Source of the DNA: a virus
DNA length: 43,826 nucleotides
IMG/VR virus record: IMGVR_UViG_3300042981_000018
Span: 1 to 43,826 of that record
Strand: one strand, 5' to 3'
The position numbers and the translations under genes are program-made. Under the pieces are notes generated by a model. It searched no databases. It saw only the letters and a list, made by a program, of their open reading frames with translations, and was not told the origin of the DNA. Positions within the stretch are counted from its first letter, which is position 1, and every line of letters starts with the position of its first letter. Below, one piece after another: positions 13,936 to 19,653 of the stretch.

Positions 13936-14169
13936 ATGACAAATTGGAAACACATCAGCAGCGCCCCAAGAGATGGCCGGGCAATCATTGCGCTGTGGGC
14001 TGGAGAAGGCATGTCCGGTCATGCGGAAAGCGTGCGGTGGTTGAACGGAGTGTGGGTTTGGGAGCAGGACGGCGATACGCCACAGACTGACCCGACTCAC
14101 TGGATTCCGAAGCCGCCCGTGCCGCCCAACACCCGAATTAAGCCGACGAGCGAAGCGAGTTCGGCTTGA
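13936..14169 (+). CDS. Cassette 5 protein, 77 aa, DUF551-like
   Basis: 77 aa: MTNWKHISSAPRDGRAIIAL, ESVRWLNGVWVWEQDG, DPTHWIPKPPVPP. This is the short W-xI-SAPxDG ... THWxPxPxPP layout of DUF551-like proteins, common in phages and of unknown role. The tail PPNTRIKPTSEASSA comes from attC 6. AAGGAACTTACG precedes the start. Confidence 0.75.
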   Translation: MTNWKHISSAPRDGRAIIALWAGEGMSGHAESVRWLNGVWVWEQDGDTPQTDPTHWIPKPPVPPNTRIKPTSEASSA

Positions 14170-14183
14170 ATAAGTTGTCAGGG
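14124..14183 (+). other. attC site 6
   Basis: R'' GCCCAAC, 9 nt, AAGCCGA/TTCGGCTT stem, 9 nt (GAATAAGTT), R' GTCAGGG (diverges from GTTRRRY at two positions). 60 bp. Spacing supports the call; the R' box is weak. Confidence 0.7.
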
Positions 14184-14203
14184 CGGAACCTCACGGAGGC
14201 GAT

Positions 14204-14659
14204 ATGGACTACTTGAAATTGCTTGAACACAGCTATGCGATGGCGGCAGGAGACGAATGCCCGCCGGATAGCCGACTAGAGTTTCTTGGCGAGCAAATCT
14301 TCAACTTCACAACCTACGACGGCGCAATGAGCGCGCTGTTCGCAGAGAAGGCAATCGAGGTATGCGACGCCATCACCAGGCGCGAGACATTCGATTACAT
14401 CGGTTCCGCCGATGGCTACAAGTGGTTCCTCTTGATGTGCAACATGCCTTTCTTTGCGGATCGGCTTGAATGGGGGACTTCTATTCGCGGCGCATGGTGG
14501 AGCTCAAAGAGTCTGGCGTCTTGCGGCTTGTGGGACGGAGATAAGCAGCTTCTTGAGCTGAACTTCGCGCCGGGCGAATGGGACGAGTTTGCGAGGGCGC
14601 TTGTGGAGTTCGCGCGTAGCGATGTACGCCCTAACAACCAAGTTCAGCGGGCGCCGTAG
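14204..14659 (+). CDS. Cassette 6 protein, 151 aa
   Basis: 151 aa: MDYLKLLEHSYAMAAGDECP, EFLGEQIFNFTTYDGAMSAL, DGYKWFLLMCNMPFFADRLE, and C-terminal FARALVEFARSDVRP. Aromatic-rich and probably globular; resembles cassette proteins of unknown function. CGGAGG is the ribosome-binding site. The last residues, NNQVQRAP, run into attC 7. Confidence 0.75.
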   Translation: MDYLKLLEHSYAMAAGDECPPDSRLEFLGEQIFNFTTYDGAMSALFAEKAIEVCDAITRRETFDYIGSADGYKWFLLMCNMPFFADRLEWGTSIRGAWWSSKSLASCGLWDGDKQLLELNFAPGEWDEFARALVEFARSDVRPNNQVQRAP

Positions 14660-14686
14660 GCGATCCGCTGCAACGCGTGGTTAGGG
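14629..14686 (+). other. attC site 7
   Basis: R'' CCCTAAC and R' GTTAGGG (perfectly complementary), 9-nt spacers, GTTCAGCGG/CCGCTGcAAC stem with one unpaired C like the extrahelical bases of attC. 58 bp. Confidence 0.85.
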
Positions 14687-14699
14687 TGCAAACGGAGGA

Positions 14700-15282
14700 A
14701 TGGAAGTGCGGGTACTAGTGGCGTGCGAATACAGCGGCGTGGTGCGTGATGCCTTTACACGGGGGGGGGGCTGACGCGATGAGTTGCGACCTGCTGCCGA
14801 GCGAAACCGAAGGCCAGCACTACCAGGGTGACGTGCGCGACGTGCTGGATTACCCGTGGGATTTGATGGTGGCGCACCCGCCCTGCACTCACTTGAGCGT
14901 GAGCGGTGCGCGGCATTTTGAGGCGAAGCGCATGGATGGCAGACAACAGGCAGCCGTGAGCTTTTTCATGCTGTTGGCACGCGCGCCGATACCGCGCATT
15001 GCGATTGAAAACCCGGTGTGCGTGATGTCGAGCTTGTGGCGCAAACCTGACCAAGTAATACAGCCGTGGCAATTCGGCCACGGCGAGACTAAGGCCACAT
15101 GCTTGTGGCTGAAAGGACTGCCGAGGCTGACGCCGACGCAGATCGTTGAAGGCCGGGAAGCGCGCGTGCATCGGATGCCGCCGAGTGCGGAGCGCTGGAA
15201 AGAACGGAGCCGGACGTTCGCGGGGATCGCGGATGCGATGGCTCAGCAATGGGGCCGCAGCGACGAATTGTTTGCGGCATAA
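14700..15282 (+). pseudogene. Cassette 7: DNA cytosine methyltransferase-like gene split by a G10 run
   Basis: Reading from the ATG at 14700 gives MEVRVLVACEYSGVVRDAFT, then a run of ten Gs (14761-14770) shifts the frame and hits a TGA. The +1 frame continues to 15282: DAMSCDLLPSETEGQHYQGD, VAHPPCTHLSVSGARHFEAK, IAIENPVCVMSSLWRKPDQV, ending ELFAA. With nine Gs the whole would be one 193-aa protein. The PPC (motif IV catalytic Cys) and IENP (motif VI) fit the C5-cytosine methyltransferase fold of short phage enzymes. Strong GGAGGA leader. Either a phase-variable gene switched OFF, or a sequencing error in the homopolymer. Confidence 0.8.
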
Positions 15283-15348
15283 CACTGGAGGTAACCCGCG
15301 TGAACGAAGCGCAGCGAAGTGAACGTCGGGTTGACCGACTTGTTGGGC
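15277..15348 (+). other. attC site 8
   Basis: R'' GCATAAC, 9 nt, AACCCG/CGGGTT stem with an internal GCGCAGCGAAG loop region, 9 nt, R' GTTGGGC. 72 bp. R' exact, R'' one mismatch. Confidence 0.8.
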
Positions 15349-15368
15349 GGCACACACTGGGAACGACA

Positions 15369-15578
15369 ATGACACAAGAACAGAAAGCCAAGATTGAGGA
15401 ACTTACCAAGCGCATGAGAGCCGTCGCCGCCCCTGTAGGCCCGATGCATAGCTGGTGGGACGTGATCTTCGACATGGAAGCATTTGTAAAAGGCGAGAAG
15501 ACAATTGTCATCATGACAGCCGATAAATGGATAGAGTACGCGGAGCATCTACTTTCACTCGTGCCGCCCAACGATTAA
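15369..15578 (+). CDS. Cassette 8 protein, 69 aa
   Basis: 69 aa: MTQEQKAKIEELTKRMRAVA, MHSWWDVIFDMEAFVKGEKT, TADKWIEYAEHLLSLV. A helix-rich small protein with no recognised domain. It ends PPND inside attC 9. No obvious ribosome-binding site beyond GGGAACGACA. Confidence 0.7.
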   Translation: MTQEQKAKIEELTKRMRAVAAPVGPMHSWWDVIFDMEAFVKGEKTIVIMTADKWIEYAEHLLSLVPPND

Positions 15579-15629
15579 GTTGAGCTGCGGCGGGCTCTAT
15601 CCGCCGTTAGCTCGGACGCAGTGTTAGGC
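15566..15629 (+). other. attC site 9
   Basis: R'' GCCCAAC, 9 nt (GATTAAGTT), GAGCT/AGCTC and CGGCGG/CCGCCG stems with extra unpaired bases, 9 nt (GGACGCAGT), R' GTTAGGC. 64 bp. Confidence 0.88.
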
Positions 15630-15654
15630 GGCACCCTACCTGAAGGAGAAGGAC

Positions 15655-15963
15655 ATGCTTGGCGAATTGATCGAATGGCTCGGGCAACAGGACGGAACGA
15701 AGGTTGTTCCGTATGGGTTTGGCAAACCGAGAAGCTATCGGGGCTATTACGAAGATGTTGCGTTTGAGCCGGCGCAGAACGTGACGTTTGCATTCATGCT
15801 TGAGAATGCCAAGGCCGCGCTTGGGGCTACGTTCCAAGGTTACAAGGGTGGCGATTACACAATGCACGAATACACCGACTGCTGGATTGCAGAGTACGGC
15901 ACCAGCGAGGGCGACAAGATCGGGCCAACGATCAAGGCGCTATGGCTGGCGACTGCCGCCTAA
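15655..15963 (+). CDS. Cassette 9 protein, 102 aa, conserved phage hypothetical
   Basis: 102 aa: MLGELIEWLGQQDGTKVVPY, GFGKPRSYRGYYEDVAFEPA, GATFQGYKGGDYTMHEYTDC, WIAEYGTSEGDKIGPTIKAL. This is a well-conserved phage protein family of unknown function, to my recollection also seen in bacterial chromosomes. GAAGGAGAAGGAC is a strong ribosome-binding site. Its stop overlaps the R'' of attC 10. Confidence 0.8.
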   Translation: MLGELIEWLGQQDGTKVVPYGFGKPRSYRGYYEDVAFEPAQNVTFAFMLENAKAALGATFQGYKGGDYTMHEYTDCWIAEYGTSEGDKIGPTIKALWLATAA

Positions 15964-16049
15964 CGATTGAGTTAACTGGTGCCGGGCGTGGCACCGCATG
16001 AAACCCGAGGATGCCACGACCCGGCATCCAGTTGAACGAATTGCTAGGT
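15958..16049 (+). other. attC site 10
   Basis: R'' GCCTAAC, 9 nt (GATTGAGTT), AACTGG...CCAGTT outer stem and GCCGGG...CCCGGC inner stem, 9 nt (GAACGAATT), R' GCTAGGT (T to C at position 2). 92 bp, the longest site of the array. The AGGT of R' lies 5 nt before the next ATG and may serve as its ribosome-binding site. Confidence 0.8.
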
Positions 16050-16054
16050 GACGT

Positions 16055-16384
16055 ATGACCGATGTATTCCGCCCGCGATCGCAGCCCGCACTGACACTGT
16101 ACGAGGCATTTCAGGCTGAGGCCGCCCATAGAAAAGGGCGCGAGTGGCCGGAGTGGAACCATGCCGAGGTGAATGCGGTTTGGCGTGCGGCACGCGACTA
16201 CGCGCAGCAGCGCGGGTTGCGTGTTCCCTTACTGGAAGATGTTGCGCGAGCAGAGAGGTATGCGTCCGGCAGCATCGACTATGGGGCGACGTGGGCATAT
16301 CGGGTTGCCGAGATGATGCGGGCGGCACCTAACAAGAGTTGGGCCCCACTTTGCCGCATAACCCCGTCGGATAACTCGGGGTGA
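16055..16384 (+). CDS. Cassette 10 protein, 109 aa
   Basis: 109 aa: MTDVFRPRSQPALTLYEAFQ, EAAHRKGREWPEWNHAEVNA, VWRAARDYAQQRG, YASGSIDYGATWAYRVAEMM. Helical; not recognised. The coding region runs through a degenerate attC-like remnant at its 3' end, so the last 20 residues (NKSWAPLCRITPSDNSG) are probably attC-derived. Confidence 0.7.
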   Translation: MTDVFRPRSQPALTLYEAFQAEAAHRKGREWPEWNHAEVNAVWRAARDYAQQRGLRVPLLEDVARAERYASGSIDYGATWAYRVAEMMRAAPNKSWAPLCRITPSDNSG

Positions 16385-16396
16385 AAACGGCTAAGC
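16327..16396 (+). other. Degenerate attC-like end of the array
   Basis: ACCTAAC fits R''; GCTAAGC 57 nt later resembles the GCTAGGT R' of attC 10. Inside lies a CCCCG/CGGGG hairpin (16362-16380) but the regular 9-nt spacing is lost and GTTGGGC also occurs at 16338. It is probably a decayed or rearranged last attC. Confidence 0.4.
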
Positions 16397-16460
16397 GACG
16401 CCGAATTTGTACGCGATCCGGTGCTATCCGACAGGCATTTATCCTGAACAGGAACGAGCA

Positions 16461-16874
16461 ATGGACAAACCACTTTTTGCCGGGCATAACCCGGTTCATT
16501 ATGCCGACGCGGAGAGGCTGGCGGAGGCATTGCGACCGTTTACGACTTTGCTTCAAGCCCATCATGCCAACCTGCCAGATGATCGTCTCGTCTTTGGGAT
16601 CAATGGCGCGGAAATTACCGCAGGCGACCTTCGGCGCGCGGTTGAGGCCATCGCCGCCCACTCCGCCCAAGCACAACCGCCAGCCGCGAGCGTGCCGGAT
16701 GCCGAGGCCGAGCTTGCGGCGCTGCGGAAACGAGTTGACGACGCGCCGACCGGTACGCTGCTTGTCAACTACAGCCATGGTCAGCCGATAAGCGCAAGCG
16801 TTGCGGCCGACGATGGAGAGGCGCTCGCGGCGATTGATCAATGCAGCGTGCGGCTCGTGGTGGACGATGATTGA
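16461..16874 (+). CDS. Hypothetical protein, 137 aa
   Basis: 137 aa from the ATG at 16461 (AGGAACGAGCA upstream). Contains RPFTTLLQAHHANLPDDRLV, FGINGAEITAGDLRRAVEAI, then a heptad-like EAELAALRKRVDD. Looks like a helical phage protein; no function. First gene after the cassette array; overlaps the next gene by 8 nt. Confidence 0.7.
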   Translation: MDKPLFAGHNPVHYADAERLAEALRPFTTLLQAHHANLPDDRLVFGINGAEITAGDLRRAVEAIAAHSAQAQPPAASVPDAEAELAALRKRVDDAPTGTLLVNYSHGQPISASVAADDGEALAAIDQCSVRLVVDDD

Positions 16875-17028
16875 CGACCGCGCCATGGCTATTTTCACGG
16901 CTCGCGTGTATCTGGCGGAGTCGAGGCGGCGCGGGAAGCAGCCGTTCGCGTTCTTGCTGCTGGAATGGGCTGCGAATGCACGGAAACGGGCAGCCGTGGC
17001 GCCGATGCAATGGAGGATGTTCGGGTGA
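16867..17028 (+). CDS. Small basic protein, 53 aa
   Basis: 53 aa: MAIFTARVYLAESRRRGKQP, FAFLLLEWAANARKRAAVAP. The pattern VYLAExRRR ... LLxWAANARRRAA recurs in short phage ORFs beside int/xis. ATG at 16867, with an alternative at 16885. Overlaps both neighbours (GTGA downstream). Confidence 0.65.
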   Translation: MIDDRAMAIFTARVYLAESRRRGKQPFAFLLLEWAANARKRAAVAPMQWRMFG

Positions 17029-17237
17029 GCGCAAACCCGCACATTCTCGACGCTGACCAGCTCCGGGCGCTGTCCGGCAAGCGGTCGGCGGCGGCGGTGC
17101 GGCGGTGGGCGAACAATCAAGGCATCCGCACGCTCGAAGGCGCGGACGGCCCTTGGACAACCGAGGAGGCCGTCAACCGCGCACTGGGTGTAGGATCGGC
17201 GAACGACCCCGTGTACACCCCGGATCAAATCGCGTGA
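17025..17237 (+). CDS. DUF4224 excisionase-like protein
   Basis: 70 aa from a GTG overlapping the previous stop. ILDADQLRALSGKRSAAAVR, RWANNQGIRTLEGADGPWTT, EEAVNRALGV matches DUF4224 proteins, small winged-helix-like factors encoded just before phage integrases and thought to act as excisionases. GTGA overlap with int fits that role. Confidence 0.8.
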   Translation: MSANPHILDADQLRALSGKRSAAAVRRWANNQGIRTLEGADGPWTTEEAVNRALGVGSANDPVYTPDQIA

Positions 17238-18370
17238 GCCGACACCGCAAAGCCGACCCGTCTATTCCGGCGTTCATTGATCAACGCAAGCTGCCGCGCG
17301 GGTGCTACTGGAATCGGCGCGACCGCTACTGGTACGCGCTGCCTGGCGGAAAGCGGATGCGCGTAGCTGGTGCAGACGCGATGCTGTCCGACCTGCACGC
17401 AGCCATGGAAACGCTATCCGGCGTGGATCGTGGGTCGCTGGACTACATGCTTGGCCGGTTCGAGACCAGCGCGCAGTTTACCGAGCTTGCGGCCGGCACG
17501 CAGGACGACTACCGGTACTGCCGCCGCGTGTTACAAGGGTTCGAGACAAAGGTCGGTGTACCATTTGCTGAACTTCGACGTTCAGGAATTACACCGCCGG
17601 TGGTGCAACGGTTGATTGATCGGATTGCCACCGATCATCCAACCAAGGCCAACCACATCAAGCGGTATCTGTCAGCGGCGTACGGATGGGCACGGTTACG
17701 CATGGGCGTCGCTGAGAATCCCGCCAAGGGCGTCGCGCAGGCCAAGGAACGCGCAGCGAGCCGCACCCCGGACAAGGATGTCATGCGCGGCGTGGTGGCG
17801 TTCCTGCGCGCGCGCGGGCGGCGACAGCCCCATTCAAGAGGATCGGTAGCGCCGTATCTGTGGGCGGTGGCCGAAATTGCCTACCGTTGCCGGATGCGTT
17901 CAATTGAAGTGCGGGAATTGACCGACGCGGATGCGACGGCTGAGGGGGTGGTTGTGCGGCGGCGCAAAGGCAGCCTCGACAACATCACGGCATGGTGCCC
18001 GGAGTTGCGGGAAGCGTGGGACGCGCTTGCGGGGCGGCGCGATGCACTGTGGCGCGCGCACGCGGTGGTGCCGCTGGCGCCCAAGGATCGACCGCTGGTG
18101 GTCACACAATCGGGACGGCCATTGGGTCGCTACACGTTGAATACTGCATGGCGACGCGCGATGGCGCAGGCGCTCAAGGCCGGAGTGATTACGGCTGATA
18201 CGCGCTTTGGGCTGCACGGGTTGAAGCATCGCGGCGTTACCGATACGCCAGGCGGTCGCAAGGTTCGGCAAGACGCGGCGGGACACAAAACGGCGGCGAT
18301 GACTGACCGCTACAGCCACGACCTAGACGTGTATCCAGCGGCCGGCCAAAGCACGCAAAAAGCGGGTTGA
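17234..18370 (+). CDS. int: Tyrosine integrase
   Basis: 378 aa from GTG. The N-terminal arm-binding region has KLPRGCYWNRRDRYWYALPG; the SAM-like core-binding domain spans about residues 60-170 (YCRRVLQGFETKVGVPFAEL). The catalytic domain carries all conserved residues: Arg in AYRCRMRSIEVREL, Lys in RRRKGSL, H-x-x-R in GLHGLKHRGVT, His in DAAGHKTAAMT and Tyr in DRYSHDLD. It lacks the extra helix of integron IntI enzymes, so it is a phage integrase. Located next to attP with the DUF4224 gene upstream; it would integrate the phage into tRNA-Asn. Confidence 0.95.
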   Translation: MSRHRKADPSIPAFIDQRKLPRGCYWNRRDRYWYALPGGKRMRVAGADAMLSDLHAAMETLSGVDRGSLDYMLGRFETSAQFTELAAGTQDDYRYCRRVLQGFETKVGVPFAELRRSGITPPVVQRLIDRIATDHPTKANHIKRYLSAAYGWARLRMGVAENPAKGVAQAKERAASRTPDKDVMRGVVAFLRARGRRQPHSRGSVAPYLWAVAEIAYRCRMRSIEVRELTDADATAEGVVVRRRKGSLDNITAWCPELREAWDALAGRRDALWRAHAVVPLAPKDRPLVVTQSGRPLGRYTLNTAWRRAMAQALKAGVITADTRFGLHGLKHRGVTDTPGGRKVRQDAAGHKTAAMTDRYSHDLDVYPAAGQSTQKAG

Positions 18371-18551
18371 TTTACACGTCCATTTACACACGAAGCTGAA
18401 AAGTGGCGCCCGAAGTAGGACTTGAACCTACGACCCCCAGATTAACAGTCATGGGCCGGTTCCATGTGGAACAATGGGTTAGCGCGAGTTCATTTACACA
18501 AAACGCGGAATCGTGCCCAACAGGATCAAGGGCTTGCGTTTTCATTTACAC
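18371..18551. other. attP: tRNA-Asn 3' core with four integrase arm sites
   Basis: Positions 18404-18450 are, on the minus strand, the 3' half of a tRNA-Asn(GUU) from the anticodon stem to CCA (anticodon at 18444-18446, T-arm GGTTCAAGTCC). The bases beyond 18450 do not continue a tRNA. Four direct TTTACAC repeats flank the core: 18371-18377, 18383-18389, 18493-18499 and 18545-18551, three of them as CATTTACAC. Such arm-type sites are what integrase's N-terminal domain binds. The site also marks the convergence of int and late transcription. Confidence 0.8.
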
Positions 18552-18825
18552 GCGTTTTTGGCTGCACCACGCGAATAGCCTGTACCTGCGCAGCGCACTC
18601 AGTCAACGCCGTGGAGTCGTGTAGATAGGCCGCGAGCAGTGACCCATTCGTTTGCAATGCCTGCGCGCGTGGCGTCGCCGGTGCGCACGGTTGCGTGAAC
18701 CGCGCATCCAGCGCGACGTACTGCGTACGGGTCACGACAACGGGCTTTGCGGCCTCAACGCGAACCGGGGGCGCGCACGCCGTCAGGCACGCGAGTATCA
18801 AGCCAAGTAGCAGTAACCGGATCAT
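18526..18825 (-). CDS. Rz1-like outer-membrane spanin lipoprotein
   Basis: 99 aa with a lipoprotein signal peptide MIRLLLLGLILACLTACAPP: lipobox LTAC, so Cys17 would be acylated. The mature part is short and periplasmic (VVVTRTQYVALDARFTQPCA). It overlaps the Rz-like gene by 71 nt in another frame, the Rz/Rz1 arrangement. With the inner-membrane spanin it would fuse inner and outer membranes at lysis. Confidence 0.8.
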   Translation of the reverse strand: MIRLLLLGLILACLTACAPPVRVEAAKPVVVTRTQYVALDARFTQPCAPATPRAQALQTNGSLLAAYLHDSTALTECAAQVQAIRVVQPKTRVNENASP

Positions 18826-19177
18826 GCTTGCGTTCCTCTTTTAGCGCCGCCGCGTACTTCGCTGCCGACGTTTCAGCGATTGTCTTGGCAGTGGTCAGCG
18901 CAGCAACCTGTTGTGCGCTCGCCTGCGCGCGTGCCTGAGCCTCGGCAAGCGCCTGCGCGTCATACATCTGTTGCATCGCGCGCGCGGCGTCTGCCGCGTC
19001 CTGCGAAGCCTGCGCGTACTTGGCAGTGAGTGCCGCGACTTGCGCCTTGTAGTCGGCCGCGCCCTTGGCGTATTCGGTGTGCCCGTGCCACCAGTAGGCC
19101 ACCGCGAACGCCACAAGCAGCGCAAGCAGGACGTACAGCTTGGCAGCGGAAAACCAGAGTTTGAGCGTGGCCATCAT
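18755..19177 (-). CDS. Rz-like inner-membrane spanin
   Basis: 140 aa. An N-terminal TM segment (LYVLLALLVAFAVAYWW) is followed by a long alanine-rich coiled coil (KAQVAALTAKYAQASQDAAD, AEAQARAQASAQQVAALTTA), the classic i-spanin layout. Starts at ATG 19177 (19174 also possible). Last genes of the late operon, separated by about 24 kb from the endolysin. Confidence 0.8.
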   Translation of the reverse strand: MMATLKLWFSAAKLYVLLALLVAFAVAYWWHGHTEYAKGAADYKAQVAALTAKYAQASQDAADAARAMQQMYDAQALAEAQARAQASAQQVAALTTAKTIAETSAAKYAAALKEERKHDPVTATWLDTRVPDGVRAPGSR

Positions 19178-19217
19178 TGGTTTAATTCCGCATTTAGGAT
19201 CGCACACACGCTGGCGC

Positions 19218-19242
19218 ATGTGTAGCGGCGCGCGCTACACAT
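19218..19242 (-). terminator. Perfect 10-bp hairpin between fibre and spanin genes
   Basis: ATGTGTAGCG, 5-nt loop, CGCTACACAT. No U-tract on either strand. Placed between the fibre-tip ORF and Rz; might stabilise mRNA or pause RNA polymerase. Palindrome is certain, role is not. Confidence 0.45.
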
Positions 19243-19263
19243 CACCGCGGCTGGCGGCGCACA

Positions 19264-19653
19264 TCAATTGCCGTTGTCGTAGTAGTGCGTGGTGGTTACT
19301 GTGCAGTTCGGGCCGTAGGCCACCGCGCCCTTTGAGTCGGTGACTTTCAAGCGGTACACGCCGGAGACCGTGTTGCCAACTGACGTTCCGGCGGCGGTGC
19401 GCGTGAAGTTCGTGGATGTGCTACCGGGGCTATTGACCGTCGCCGCAGTGCCGCTGATGTATTGCCATGCGCAGGTGAACGGCGCTTGGCCGCCACTGAT
19501 CGTGCAAACGGCTGTGCCAGTCGTCGCGGCCACCGGTTGACCGGCGCCGACGGTCTGCGTTCCTTCGCCTAACACCGACGTCGACCCTGATACCGCAAGC
19601 GGCCCGGCGGCGCCGTGGCGATCACGGCAGGTTAAACGTTCGAGTTTCCGCAT
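19264..19653 (-). CDS. Ig/PKD-like fibre accessory protein, 129 aa
   Basis: 129 aa from the ATG at 19653, overlapping the 3' end of the fibre gene by 32 nt. A single Ig/PKD-like beta-sandwich: ISGGQAPFTCAWQYISGTAA, TRTAAGTSVGNTVSGVYRLK, VTDSKGAVAYGPNC. It resembles the putative Ig domain inside the fibre itself. Could be a separate tail-decoration protein or a frameshifted C-terminal extension of the fibre; the start codon context is poor. Confidence 0.6.
   Translation of the reverse strand: MRKLERLTCRDRHGAAGPLAVSGSTSVLGEGTQTVGAGQPVAATTGTAVCTISGGQAPFTCAWQYISGTAATVNSPGSTSTNFTRTAAGTSVGNTVSGVYRLKVTDSKGAVAYGPNCTVTTTHYYDNGN

Larger units (their letters stand above)
12547..16396 (+). mobile_element. 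Integron-type gene-cassette array without integrase (CALIN-like)
   Basis: Ten small plus-strand genes, each followed by an imperfect palindrome built like an integron attC: R'' (near RYYYAAC), 9 nt, stem-loop, 9 nt, R' (near GTTRRRY). Ten sites fit this plan and an eleventh is degenerate. The R'-side G/TT is where IntI would recombine, giving cassettes of about 210-660 bp. No intI or attI is visible: the tyrosine recombinase downstream is phage-type, and recT-ssb precede the array. The array occupies the accessory slot of the lambda pL operon, so expression could come from the phage promoter. Acquisition via a host IntI is inference. Confidence 0.85.

Noticed and set aside
16336-16362. Second, shorter attC from ACCTAAC to GTTGGGC
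   Set aside because: Leaves only a few bases between boxes, no room for a stem; treated as part of a degenerate terminal site.
16329-17228. 299-codon open frame on the minus strand
   Set aside because: Overlaps three plus-strand genes with better starts, coupling and family matches; Arg/His-rich composition typical of a GC-rich antisense frame.
17234-18370. Integrase considered as an integron IntI
   Set aside because: Lacks the IntI-specific extra helix pattern, sits by a DUF4224 gene and a tRNA attP with arm sites: a phage integrase.
18404-18450. Complete tRNA-Asn gene
   Set aside because: Only the anticodon-to-CCA half is present; upstream bases do not form acceptor 5' strand or D-arm.
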